A DNA stretch of 64,000 nucleotides from Ch67 sp041395845 (GTDB taxonomy: Bacteria; Pseudomonadota; Gammaproteobacteria; Pseudomonadales; Ketobacteraceae), in the NCBI GenBank assembly GCA_041395845.1, contig JAWKZS010000011.1, positions 1-64,000 of the forward strand, read 5' to 3'. The notes under the pieces were generated by a model. The model was not told the DNA's origin, ran no database searches, and saw only the letters and a list, made by a program, of their open reading frames with translations. Shown piece by piece: positions 25,816 to 34,065 of the stretch (positions are counted from its first letter, which is position 1; every line of letters starts with the position of its first letter). The position numbers were made by a program, and so were the translations under genes.

Positions 25816-26417
25816 CGTGGCTGCACTCCTTCGGCCTGCCAGATGGCAACACCGGCCTGCTGCAATAACTGGGCGGTTTCAAACAGTGGCAACCCGACGA
25901 CACCGGTGTAGCTGCCTTCAATGCGGGCAACGAAAATGGCACCAAAGCCCTGGATGCCGTAGGCGCCGGCCTTGTCCGCCGGCTCCCCGGTGGCCCAGTA
26001 GGCTTCTGCTTCGCGGGCAGAAATGGGTCGAAAGGTAACGTCGGTAATCGCGTGGGCGACCTGGACACCTGCATCGCCCGCCAGGGCCACGCCGGTAATC
26101 ACCTGATGGGTATGGCCACCCATGCTAACCAGCATGGCAATGGCGTCGTCGCGATCACGGGGCTTGCCCAGAATCTCACCGTGCAGGACACCGGCCGTAT
26201 CCGACCCCAGTACCAGCGCCCCGTGCACACCCTGCTGGCGCAGCAGCGCAAACCCGGCCTGAGCCTTGGCGGCCGCCAGCCGCATCACATAATCCAGCGG
26301 CTCTTCACCCGGCTGCGCGGTTTCATCCACGGCAGCCCGCACTACATCAAAGGGTACACCGATCTGCTGCAGCAACTCCCGTCGCCGGGGTGACCCCGAA
26401 GCCAGATACAACATCAA
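25812..26417 (-). CDS. maf: Maf-family nucleoside triphosphate pyrophosphatase (YhdE-like)
   Basis: House-cleaning pyrophosphatase (201 aa) acting on dTTP/UTP and modified nucleotides. The Maf signature LASGSPRRRELLQQIG at the N-terminus, VLGSDTAG with the metal-binding Asp, and GKPRDRDDAIAML are all present. Position between mreD and rng matches YhdE rather than YceF, so the dTTP/UTP specificity is inferred from context. Confidence 0.92.
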   Translation of the reverse strand: MMLYLASGSPRRRELLQQIGVPFDVVRAAVDETAQPGEEPLDYVMRLAAAKAQAGFALLRQQGVHGALVLGSDTAGVLHGEILGKPRDRDDAIAMLVSMGGHTHQVITGVALAGDAGVQVAHAITDVTFRPISAREAEAYWATGEPADKAGAYGIQGFGAIFVARIEGSYTGVVGLPLFETAQLLQQAGVAIWQAEGVQPR

Positions 26418-26426
26418 AAGCCTCCT

Positions 26427-26909
26427 TCATCGGCCCAGCCGGTGCAGAAAATCCAGCGACACCACCACCCAGGGCCATATCAGTGCCGACACCAGGGCGG
26501 GCACCCAGTACATCATGCCGGTCACTGATACATAGACAGCGCGCATAATCATGAGATTCACCAGCATGTAGATACCCACCAGCACCATGACTGAAAGACA
26601 CTGCTGCCAGAGCGGGAATACCCGGATACGCATATGTAAAACATAGGCGGTGTAAGCGATCACCGACAGGGCAAGTGCATTCTGGCCCAGGGTATTGTGC
26701 AGCAGGGCGTCCAGCATCAGGCCTGCCAGCCAGGCGCTGAATACGCCAAAGGCGTGGGGCTGGGCAATCACCCAGTAGATCACCACGAGCGCAACCCAGC
26801 AGGGGCGCCAGTACGCCAGCCAGTCCGGTACCGGTACAATCGCCAGCAGATAGGCCAGGCCCAAGCTGATCATGATGGTACCGATGCCGGCCGAGGAATT
26901 TGAGATCAT
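26427..26909 (-). CDS. mreD: Rod shape-determining protein MreD
   Basis: Small, very hydrophobic inner-membrane protein (160 aa, about five transmembrane segments) of the elongasome that controls rod shape with MreB and MreC. Sequence conservation is weak across the family. The placement, overlapping mreC by 4 bases and preceding maf, together with the length and the conserved central stretch around GLMLDALLHNTLGQ, makes the call secure. Confidence 0.93.
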   Translation of the reverse strand: MISNSSAGIGTIMISLGLAYLLAIVPVPDWLAYWRPCWVALVVIYWVIAQPHAFGVFSAWLAGLMLDALLHNTLGQNALALSVIAYTAYVLHMRIRVFPLWQQCLSVMVLVGIYMLVNLMIMRAVYVSVTGMMYWVPALVSALIWPWVVVSLDFLHRLGR

Positions 26910-27739
26910 TCCAGAATCCCCTCTTGCGAAAACACCAGCAGCACGTGACGGGAACGGTCCAGATTGGCCATCGGCCGGGCTTCCACCGTCGCGAAGGGCT
27001 GGCCCGGGTCATGCTCTACCAGGGTCACCACGCCGACCGGATAACCCTTGGGGAATCGGCCGCCCAGGCCGGAACTGACCAGCAGGTCCCCCTTGGCGAT
27101 GTCCGCGGTGGCCGGCACATGGATCAGGCGCAACAGGTCCAGCTTGCCACCGCCCACCGCGATGGCCCGCACCCCGTTACGGTTTACATGCACGGGCACG
27201 CCATGGGTCACATCGGTAATCAGCAGCACCCGACTGGTCAGCAGGCCGACTTCCACCACCTGCCCCATCAGACCCTCGGCATCGAGCACCGCCTGGCCTT
27301 CGTACACCCCGTCCTGGCTGCCCTTGTTGACGATGGCTTCATGGCGGGATGGATCGGGGTCTACACCCACGATCTCGGCAATCAGGACCTGATCATCCAC
27401 CACATCCGACGCATTCATCAGTTCTTTCAGGCGGGTGTTCTCCGCCACGGTGGACGCCAGTTTCTGCACCCGGCGCTTCAGCACCAGCACTTCCGACTGC
27501 AGACGGGCATTTTCTTCTTCCAGTTCCGCGCGGCTGCGCACGGTAGCATCCGACCAGGCCACGATCTGGCTGGGGATGTCCGCCAGATACTGGATCGGTG
27601 CGGTCAGAACAGAGAGGGTGAAGCGGACTGGCTTGAGCAGATCCGTGCGGTGATCGACAAAGATCAGGGCGAACGAAATCACCGTCACCAGCACCAGACG
27701 GGCTCGATTGGCGGTATTTTGTCCAAATATCGGTTTTAT
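26906..27739 (-). CDS. mreC: Rod shape-determining protein MreC, apparent AUA start
   Basis: Bitopic elongasome protein that activates the RodA-PBP2 machinery from the periplasm. After one transmembrane helix comes a coiled coil (RSRAELEEENARLQSEVLVLKRRVQKL) and the double beta-barrel MreC domain (GQAVLDAEGLMGQVVEVG, GLGGRFPKGYPVGVV). The first canonical start in frame is a GTG at 27694, which leaves 262 residues but removes the conserved N-terminus. Reading on upstream gives KPIFGQN, the invariant MreC start (MKPIF in E. coli), directly behind an ATA codon at 27737-27739, with AAGGGAG seven bases before it. I therefore place the start at 27739, as an AUA codon or a misread ATG. Confidence 0.85.
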   Translation of the reverse strand: MKPIFGQNTANRARLVLVTVISFALIFVDHRTDLLKPVRFTLSVLTAPIQYLADIPSQIVAWSDATVRSRAELEEENARLQSEVLVLKRRVQKLASTVAENTRLKELMNASDVVDDQVLIAEIVGVDPDPSRHEAIVNKGSQDGVYEGQAVLDAEGLMGQVVEVGLLTSRVLLITDVTHGVPVHVNRNGVRAIAVGGGKLDLLRLIHVPATADIAKGDLLVSSGLGGRFPKGYPVGVVTLVEHDPGQPFATVEARPMANLDRSRHVLLVFSQEGILE

Positions 27740-27836
27740 GACGGGGCTCCCTTCGCGAACAGCTGGCCTGATAACGCGAAAGCCGGCCTCTGATGACTCC
27801 AGTGCCGGCTTCCGATCGGGGATTCCATGGGGTGGT

Positions 27837-28874
27837 TCAGTCCACCGAGAACATGTCGAATCCGCGCTTGTCCATCAGCTCCATGGCCTTGCCGCCGCCC
27901 CGGGCAACACAGGTCAGTGGATCTTCTGCCACGATCACCGGCAAGCCGGTTTCTTCCGACAGCAGACGGTCCAGATCCCGCAACAAGGCGCCACCACCGG
28001 TCAGTACCAGTCCACGCTCGGCGATATCAGAGGCCAGTTCCGGCGGCGACTGTTCCAGCGCGCTCTTCACGGCGGACACGATCTGGGACAGCGGTTCCTG
28101 CAGAGCCTCGAGGATCTCGTTGCTGTTCAGGGTGAAGGAACGGGGCACGCCCTCGGCCAGGTTGCGGCCACGAACGTCGATTTCCAGCAGATCTCGGCCC
28201 GGGTAGGCGCAGCCGATTTCCTGCTTGATGCGCTCTGCCGTGGCTTCACCGATCAGGCTGCCGTAGTTGCGGCGCACGTAAGTGACGATGGCTTCGTCGA
28301 ACTTGTCACCGCCCATGCGGACCGAGTCGGAATAGACAATACCGTTCAGAGAGATGATGGCGATTTCCGTGGTACCACCACCGATATCCACCACCATGGA
28401 CCCGCTGGCTTCTTCCACCGGCAGGCCGGCGCCAATGGCCGACGCCATGGCTTCTTCGATCAGGTAGACCTCGCGGGCACCGGCACCCAGGGCCGATTCC
28501 TTGATCGCCTTGCGCTCCACCTGGGTGGATTTGCAGGGCACGCACACCAGCACGCGGGGGCTGGGGCTGATAAAGCTGTTTTCGTGCACTTTATGGATGA
28601 AGTGCTGCAGCATCTTTTCGGTCACGTGGAAGTCGGCGATCACACCGTCCTTCAGCGGGCGAATGGCCGTGATGTTACCCGGCGTTCGACCCAGCATGCG
28701 TTTGGCGTCCATTCCGACAGCCGCAACGCTTTTTTGTCCATTTTGCTGACGAATGGCAACCACAGACGGCTCGTTCAGCACGATGCCGCGATCTTTGATG
28801 TAAATAAGGGTATTGGCGGTTCCAAGGTCGATCGAGAGATCGGTGGAAAACATGCCGCGCAGACGTTTAAACAT
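27837..28874 (-). CDS. mreB: Rod shape-determining protein MreB
   Basis: Bacterial actin (345 aa) that organises lateral wall synthesis at the inner membrane. The start MFKRLRGMFSTDLSIDLGTANTLIY includes the N-terminal membrane-binding amphipathic region and phosphate loop 1. VVDIGGGTTEIA is phosphate loop 2 and GLVLTGGGALLRDLDRL the adenosine motif. The frame is open 43 codons further upstream, but the ATG at 28874 matches every family member. First gene of the mreBCD operon, divergent from gatC. Confidence 0.97.
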   Translation of the reverse strand: MFKRLRGMFSTDLSIDLGTANTLIYIKDRGIVLNEPSVVAIRQQNGQKSVAAVGMDAKRMLGRTPGNITAIRPLKDGVIADFHVTEKMLQHFIHKVHENSFISPSPRVLVCVPCKSTQVERKAIKESALGAGAREVYLIEEAMASAIGAGLPVEEASGSMVVDIGGGTTEIAIISLNGIVYSDSVRMGGDKFDEAIVTYVRRNYGSLIGEATAERIKQEIGCAYPGRDLLEIDVRGRNLAEGVPRSFTLNSNEILEALQEPLSQIVSAVKSALEQSPPELASDIAERGLVLTGGGALLRDLDRLLSEETGLPVIVAEDPLTCVARGGGKAMELMDKRGFDMFSVD

Positions 28875-28907
28875 AGGGGAAGAGCAGTTCCATCGAGCGG
28901 TTGGAGT

Positions 28908-28946
28908 ACGGGAAACGGCGTGCCGTTTCTCTATATAGAAAGATGC
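28908..28946. repeat. Two adjacent palindromes in the mreB/gatC divergent region
   Basis: A perfect inverted repeat GAAACGGC-GT-GCCGTTTC is followed at once by the ten-base palindrome TCTATATAGA. Both lie 35-70 bases upstream of the mreB start, where its promoter and leader should be. They could be a regulator site or leader structure; no U-tract follows. Confidence 0.5.
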
Positions 28947-29120
28947 GGGAACAATAACAGTGCATGACCGGTTCGGCAAGAATTGGCTCTGAACTTTTGT
29001 CACATCTTCCGCAAGGTTTGCAGAACAGCTGAGACCCCGCCGGAAGCGGCCCGTTCCGTCGCCAGCGCGCCAAATTCTGGTATCCTACGCCCTTTGCCCA
29101 AACCCAAGCCGGAGACCCGC

Positions 29121-29408
29121 ATGGCACTGGAAGAAAAAGACGTGGCCAAAATCGCCCATCTGGCACGATTGCAGGTGACCGACGCGGAAAAGTCCGCGGT
29201 CGCCCAGCGCCTGTCCACCATTCTGGAACTGATCGAACAACTGCAAGCCGCCCCCACCGACGGCATCGAGCCCATGGCCCACCCGATGGACGCCGTACAG
29301 CGCCTGCGCCCCGACGTGGCCACCGAAACCAACCAGCGTGACGCCTACCAGACCATCGCTCCCGCCGTGGAAGATGGCCTGTATCTGGTTCCCAAGGTTA
29401 TTGAGTAA
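29121..29408 (+). CDS. gatC: Asp-tRNA(Asn)/Glu-tRNA(Gln) amidotransferase subunit C
   Basis: Small scaffold subunit (95 aa) of GatCAB, which amidates misacylated Asp-tRNA(Asn) or Glu-tRNA(Gln). The N-terminal KDVAKIAHLARLQVTDAEK and the C-terminal VEDGLYLVPKVIE segments are typical. GGAG precedes the ATG at 29121. First gene of gatC-gatA-gatB. Which tRNA is the physiological substrate cannot be decided from this window. Confidence 0.95.
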   Translation: MALEEKDVAKIAHLARLQVTDAEKSAVAQRLSTILELIEQLQAAPTDGIEPMAHPMDAVQRLRPDVATETNQRDAYQTIAPAVEDGLYLVPKVIE

Positions 29409-29435
29409 TCGACGATTCTGAGTGAAACACACGCG

Positions 29436-30890
29436 ATGCACGACAAGACACTGAAACAGCTGGCGGATGCGCTGGCAGCAGGCCAGATTTCCAGCGTGGA
29501 ACTGACCCGCCTCTATCTGGACCGGATCGGGCAGCTGGATCCGCAACTGAACAGCTTCATCACCGTGACCGAGGAACTGGCACTGGCCCAGGCCCACGCC
29601 GCCGATGCCGCCCGTGCGGCCGGCAATGCGGGCCCGCTCACCGGCGTGCCGATTGCCCACAAGGACATCTTCTGCACCCAGGGTGTGCGCACCAGCTGCG
29701 CCTCGAAGATGCTCGACAATTTCATCGCCCCGTATAACGCCACCGTCGTGGAGAAGATGAATGCCGCGGGCCTGGTGACCCTGGGCAAGACCAATATGGA
29801 CGAATTCGCCATGGGCTCGTCCAACGAAACCAGCTTCTATGGCCCGGTGAAGAATCCCTGGAACACCGACTACGTACCCGGCGGCTCCTCCGGCGGTTCG
29901 GCCGCAGCGGTCGCCGCTCGTCTGGCCCCGGCCGCCACCGGTACTGACACCGGCGGTTCCATCCGCCAGCCTGCCAGCCTGTGCGGCATCACCGGTCTGA
30001 AACCCACCTACGGCCGCGTATCCCGCTGGGGCATGATCGCGTTTGCCTCGTCGCTGGATCAGGGCGGCCCCATGGCCCAGACCGCCGAAGACGCCGCCCT
30101 GCTGATGAACGTCATGGCCGGTTTTGATAGCAAAGATTCCACCAGCACCAACATCGACGTGCCGGATTACACCGCCAGCCTGAACGATTCGATCGAGGGC
30201 CTGCGCATCGGTCTGCCGAAGGAGTTCTTTGGTGAAGGCCTGGATGCCGATGTTCAGCAGTGCGTGCAGGATGCCATCCGCGAGTACGAAAAACTCGGCG
30301 CCAAAGTGGTGGAAATCTCGCTGCCCAACACCCACCTGTCGATTCCCGCGTACTACGTGGTGGCACCGGCAGAAGCCTCCTCCAACCTGTCACGCTTTGA
30401 CGGCGTGCGTTTTGGCTACCGCTGCAAGGATCCGGAAAATCTCGAAGACCTGTACAAGCGCAGCCGCGGCGAAGGCTTCGGCGAAGAAGTGAAGCGCCGC
30501 ATCATGATCGGCACCTATGCACTCTCTGCCGGTTACTACGACGCGTACTATCTGAAAGCGCAGAAAGTGCGCCGCCTGATCAAGAACGACTTCGATGCGG
30601 CCTTCGCCAATGTCGACGTGATCATGGGGCCCACGGCGCCACATGCCGGCTTCAAACTGGGCGAGAAAGCGGCCAATCCGGTCGCCATGTATCTGTCGGA
30701 CATCTACACCATCGCGGTAAACATGGCCGGCCTGCCAGGTCTGTCATTGCCGGCGGGGAACAGCAACGGTCTGCCGGTTGGCTTGCAGATCATTGGCAAT
30801 GCATTCAGCGAAGCGCGTCTGCTGAATGTAGCGCACCAGTTCCAGCAGGCCACCGACTGGCACCGTCAACTTCCCCCCGCGTTCGCGTAA
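29436..30890 (+). CDS. gatA: Asp-tRNA(Asn)/Glu-tRNA(Gln) amidotransferase subunit A
   Basis: Amidase-signature subunit (484 aa) that releases ammonia from glutamine. The Ser-cisSer-Lys triad is visible as Lys76 (IAHKDIF), Ser151 (PGGSSGGSAAA) and Ser175 (GTDTGGSIRQPAS). Length and all motifs are normal. It lies 27 bases after gatC and 12 before gatB in one operon. Confidence 0.97.
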   Translation: MHDKTLKQLADALAAGQISSVELTRLYLDRIGQLDPQLNSFITVTEELALAQAHAADAARAAGNAGPLTGVPIAHKDIFCTQGVRTSCASKMLDNFIAPYNATVVEKMNAAGLVTLGKTNMDEFAMGSSNETSFYGPVKNPWNTDYVPGGSSGGSAAAVAARLAPAATGTDTGGSIRQPASLCGITGLKPTYGRVSRWGMIAFASSLDQGGPMAQTAEDAALLMNVMAGFDSKDSTSTNIDVPDYTASLNDSIEGLRIGLPKEFFGEGLDADVQQCVQDAIREYEKLGAKVVEISLPNTHLSIPAYYVVAPAEASSNLSRFDGVRFGYRCKDPENLEDLYKRSRGEGFGEEVKRRIMIGTYALSAGYYDAYYLKAQKVRRLIKNDFDAAFANVDVIMGPTAPHAGFKLGEKAANPVAMYLSDIYTIAVNMAGLPGLSLPAGNSNGLPVGLQIIGNAFSEARLLNVAHQFQQATDWHRQLPPAFA

Positions 30891-30902
30891 GAGGACATTC
30901 AC

Positions 30903-32348
30903 ATGCAATGGGAAACCGTGATCGGGTTGGAAGTCCACGTACAGCTTTCAACCCACTCCAAAATCTTCTCGGGCAGCCCGAACAAATTCGGCGCCGAACC
31001 CAACACCCAGGCCAGCCTGATCGACCTGGGCATGCCCGGCGTATTGCCGGTGCTCAACGAGGACGCCGTCAACAAGGCGATCAAATTCGGTTTGGGCATC
31101 AACGCGGAAATCGCGCCGCGCTCCGTCTTCGCCCGCAAAAACTATTTCTATCCGGATCTGCCCAAAGGCTATCAGATCAGCCAGTTTGAACTGCCTGTCG
31201 TAGGCAAGGGTTTTATCGACATCACCCTGGAAGACGGCACCACCAAGCGCGTCGGCATTACCCGCGCGCATCTGGAAGAAGACGCCGGCAAATCCCTGCA
31301 CGAAGACTTCCACGGCATGAGCGGCATCGATCTGAACCGCGCTGGCACGCCGCTGCTGGAAATCGTTTCCGAACCGGACATGCGTTCCGCCGAAGAAGCC
31401 GTGGCGTACCTGAAAGCCATCCACTCCATCATCCGCTATCTGGATATTTCCGATGGCAACATGGCCGAAGGCTCCATGCGCTGCGACTGCAACGTGTCCG
31501 TGCGCCTCAAAGGTGAAGAAAAATTTGGCACCCGCCGGGAAGTGAAAAACGTCAACTCGTTCCGCTTCGTGGAAAAGGCCATCAACGTCGAAGCCCAGTG
31601 GCAGATCGACGAACTGGAATCCGGCCGTGAAATCCAGCAGTGCACCGTGCTGTACGATGCCAACAAAAATGAAACCCGCGCCATGCGCAGCAAGGAAGAA
31701 GCCAACGACTACCGCTACTTCCCTGATCCGGATCTGTTGCCGCTGGAAATAACCGAGGAAATGATCAACCGGATCCGCGAACATCTGCCGGAACTGCCTG
31801 CCCAGAAAATCGAACGGTTCATGGGTGAGCTGGAACTGTCGGAATACGATGCCCGCGTCCTGGCAGCGGATCGTGCGGTGGCCGACTATTTCGAAGCAGT
31901 GGTGAAAGAATCCGGGGCCAAACCCAAAATGGCGGCCAACTGGGTCAGCGTGGAACTGTTGGGCGCGTTGAATCGGAATGATCTGACCATTGAGCAAAGC
32001 CCGGTGAGCGCAGAACAACTGGCGGGACTGATCAAACGCATCGTCGACAACACCATCTCCGGCAAGATCGCCAAGCAGGTGTTCGAAGAGTTGTGGAGCA
32101 ATGGAGGCACCGCCGACAGCATCATCGAAAGCAAAGGCCTGAAGCAGGAAACCGACACTGGCGCCATCGAAGCCATCGTCGATCAGGTCATTGCCGCCAG
32201 CCCGGATCAGGTAGCGCAGTACCTGGCCGCCGACGAAGGCAAGCGCAAGAAACTGGTGGGCTACTTTGTGGGCCAGATCATGAAACTGTCCAAGGGCAAA
32301 GCCAACCCGCAGATGGTGAATGACATTCTGGCGAAGAAACTGGTGTAA
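30903..32348 (+). CDS. gatB: Asp-tRNA(Asn)/Glu-tRNA(Gln) amidotransferase subunit B
   Basis: Subunit (481 aa) that phosphorylates the misacylated aminoacyl group and transfers ammonia to it. The start MQWETVIGLEVHVQL, the conserved FYPDLPKGYQISQ and DYRYFPDPDLLPL segments, and the C-terminal YqeY-like tail domain are complete. A strong terminator follows the stop after five bases, ending the gatCAB operon. Confidence 0.97.
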   Translation: MQWETVIGLEVHVQLSTHSKIFSGSPNKFGAEPNTQASLIDLGMPGVLPVLNEDAVNKAIKFGLGINAEIAPRSVFARKNYFYPDLPKGYQISQFELPVVGKGFIDITLEDGTTKRVGITRAHLEEDAGKSLHEDFHGMSGIDLNRAGTPLLEIVSEPDMRSAEEAVAYLKAIHSIIRYLDISDGNMAEGSMRCDCNVSVRLKGEEKFGTRREVKNVNSFRFVEKAINVEAQWQIDELESGREIQQCTVLYDANKNETRAMRSKEEANDYRYFPDPDLLPLEITEEMINRIREHLPELPAQKIERFMGELELSEYDARVLAADRAVADYFEAVVKESGAKPKMAANWVSVELLGALNRNDLTIEQSPVSAEQLAGLIKRIVDNTISGKIAKQVFEELWSNGGTADSIIESKGLKQETDTGAIEAIVDQVIAASPDQVAQYLAADEGKRKKLVGYFVGQIMKLSKGKANPQMVNDILAKKLV

Positions 32349-32353
32349 ACAAC

Positions 32354-32382
32354 GGGGCCGGTCACTGCACCGGCCCCTTCCT
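32354..32382 (+). terminator. Rho-independent terminator of gatCAB
   Basis: Perfect nine-pair stem GGGGCCGGT/ACCGGCCCC (32354-32362, 32369-32377), loop CACTGC, followed by TTCCTT. The U-tract is imperfect. Confidence 0.75.
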
Positions 32383-32405
32383 TCAATCCATGGCATGAGC
32401 GCACC

Positions 32406-33023
32406 ATGGCAAAGTCACCTGCCCGGCGTCGCCCTCAACAGGAACGCAGTCGCGAGCGTGTTGAGCTGATACTGACAACAGCCCGCAAGCTGATTGGCAC
32501 TCGTGGCAGCGATGCTGTGAGCATGCGCGACATTGCGTCCGCTGCCGGCATACCGATCAGTTCGATTTACCAGTATTTCCCCGACAAGCCTGCCCTGCTG
32601 CAAACTATTCTGCAAAACTATCTTCTTCACATGCACCAACAGCTGCTGAACCAGTTTGCTGGTGCTGCATCGCGCAAAGCCTGGCTTGCACAGATCGATC
32701 CTGCCATCGATCAGTTCTTCGCGCTGTTCGAAGCAGACCCTGCGCTGGCGGTTATCTGGTCCGGCGCACTGGCAGATCCAACCCTGTGCCAGCAGAATGC
32801 CCAGGTCGACCTCAACAATGCACGCATGCTGGCCGATCAGCTGCGCGCCCTTAACCCTGCCATCGATGTCGCAGAAGCCGAAACAGCGCTACTGTTCTTG
32901 CTGCACAGCACGGGCAGCGCGATACAGCTAGCCTCCGCACTGCCACCGCCACAGGTTGATCAACTGAAACAGGAACTCAAACAGCTCCTGCGCACTCGCG
33001 TGCAACAACTTCTCAAATCCTGA
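32406..33023 (+). CDS. TetR-family transcriptional regulator
   Basis: One-component repressor of 205 residues. The N-terminal TetR helix-turn-helix is clear at about residues 18-62 (ILTTARKLIGTRGSDAVSMRDIASAAGIP, then SSIYQYFPDKPALL). The C-terminal ligand domain is not assignable to a known inducer. The gene is followed by a 92-base gap holding a double palindrome that overlaps a promoter, and then by an oxidoreductase gene on the same strand, its likely target. Only 23 bases separate it from the gatB terminator, so its own promoter is not obvious. Confidence 0.88.
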   Translation: MAKSPARRRPQQERSRERVELILTTARKLIGTRGSDAVSMRDIASAAGIPISSIYQYFPDKPALLQTILQNYLLHMHQQLLNQFAGAASRKAWLAQIDPAIDQFFALFEADPALAVIWSGALADPTLCQQNAQVDLNNARMLADQLRALNPAIDVAEAETALLFLLHSTGSAIQLASALPPPQVDQLKQELKQLLRTRVQQLLKS

Positions 33024-33043
33024 ATACCGTAGTCAAAGCCCTG

Positions 33044-33094
33044 TTGACACACTCAACATGATCATTGATCATATTTAAAAGCGATCAATGATCA
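33044..33094 (+). promoter_or_regulatory. Promoter with double TetR-type operator
   Basis: TTGACA (33044-33049) and GATCAT (33067-33072) are 17 bases apart. Two near-identical 13-base palindromes, TGATCATTGATCA (33059-33071) and CGATCAATGATCA (33082-33094), form a perfect 12-base inverted repeat around an A/T-rich centre; their centres are 23 bases apart. The first covers the -10. This is the expected layout for repression by the adjacent TetR protein. Confidence 0.75.
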
Positions 33095-33115
33095 CATTCC
33101 CGAAAGGCACCCTCA

Positions 33116-34045
33116 ATGAAAGCTGTAACTACCCGCCGCTACGGTGGTCCCAATGTACTGCTGTGGACAGAATCGCCGATGCCGAGGCTGACACCTGATG
33201 CCGTTCTGGTTAGAGTGCGCGCGTCCTCGGTCAATCCGGTGGACTGGAAGGTCCGGCGCGGCGATGTCCGGTTGTTCAGTGGTCTCAGGCCACCGAAAAT
33301 TCTGGGGAGCGACTTTGCGGGCGATATCGTTGACATCGGCGCAGGCGTCAAGGATTTCAGCGTTAACGAAAGGGTGTTCGGCATGCTCAATGCCTTTCGC
33401 GGGGGCGCCTATGCGGAATATGTCACCGTCAACGCCAGCCATGTGGCGCACATACCGGACCAGCTATCGTACCTCGAGGCCGCCTGCTTGCCGCTGGTCA
33501 GCCTTACCTTATATGACCTGTTGTTTTCACACAGGTTTAAACGCGTGCTGATCAACGGATGCGGCGGCGGACTGGGACACATCGCAGTCCAGATGGCGAT
33601 AGCAACCGGCGCATACGTCACTGGCGCCTGTAGCACGCGTAATCAGGCTCTCGCGAAAGCATTGGGTTGTGACCGAGTGCTGGATTACACGCGACAGGAA
33701 CTGGAAAACCATCAAGAACACTATGATCTTGTACTCGACACGGCTGGCACACTCACGTTTCGCAAAGCGCGCCGATGGCTGCAACCTGCCGGTTGTTTTG
33801 TCTCATCAATCCCCAGCGCCCACGCAATGCTGATTGCACCGTTGCTGAATCGATGCCGACACCAGCGGGAAGCCTACATTTGGGTAAAACCAGACGGCAA
33901 AAAGCTCGCGCGCATTGGACAACTGGCAGAGGAAGGCAAACTGAAAGCCCATATCGGGGCTCAGTTTTCATTACAGGATATCCGCACGGCACACACAGTG
34001 AGTGAGCAAGGCACAACGCCCGGCAAGATCGCCCTGCTGGTGTAA
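33116..34045 (+). CDS. Zinc-independent NAD(P)-dependent alcohol dehydrogenase / quinone oxidoreductase-like protein
   Basis: Medium-chain dehydrogenase/reductase of 309 residues, probably reducing quinones or enals with NADPH. The MDR N-terminal domain (VRASSVNPVDWKVRRGD, LGSDFAGDIVDIGAGV) is followed by a Rossmann domain with INGCGGGLGHIAVQMA. The catalytic zinc ligands of alcohol dehydrogenases are absent, which points to the quinone-oxidoreductase branch. The physiological substrate is unknown. It is preceded by a promoter with two TetR-type palindromes and is probably controlled by the upstream regulator. Confidence 0.85.
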   Translation: MKAVTTRRYGGPNVLLWTESPMPRLTPDAVLVRVRASSVNPVDWKVRRGDVRLFSGLRPPKILGSDFAGDIVDIGAGVKDFSVNERVFGMLNAFRGGAYAEYVTVNASHVAHIPDQLSYLEAACLPLVSLTLYDLLFSHRFKRVLINGCGGGLGHIAVQMAIATGAYVTGACSTRNQALAKALGCDRVLDYTRQELENHQEHYDLVLDTAGTLTFRKARRWLQPAGCFVSSIPSAHAMLIAPLLNRCRHQREAYIWVKPDGKKLARIGQLAEEGKLKAHIGAQFSLQDIRTAHTVSEQGTTPGKIALLV

Positions 34046-34065
34046 TCCGGCAGCGCTGATCCGGT

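Noticed and set aside
23269..25911. An 880-codon open frame on the plus strand opposite yhdP and rng
   Set aside because: It is antisense to two well-supported genes and its translation is His/Gln-rich without any domain. Long antisense frames are expected from the codon bias here.
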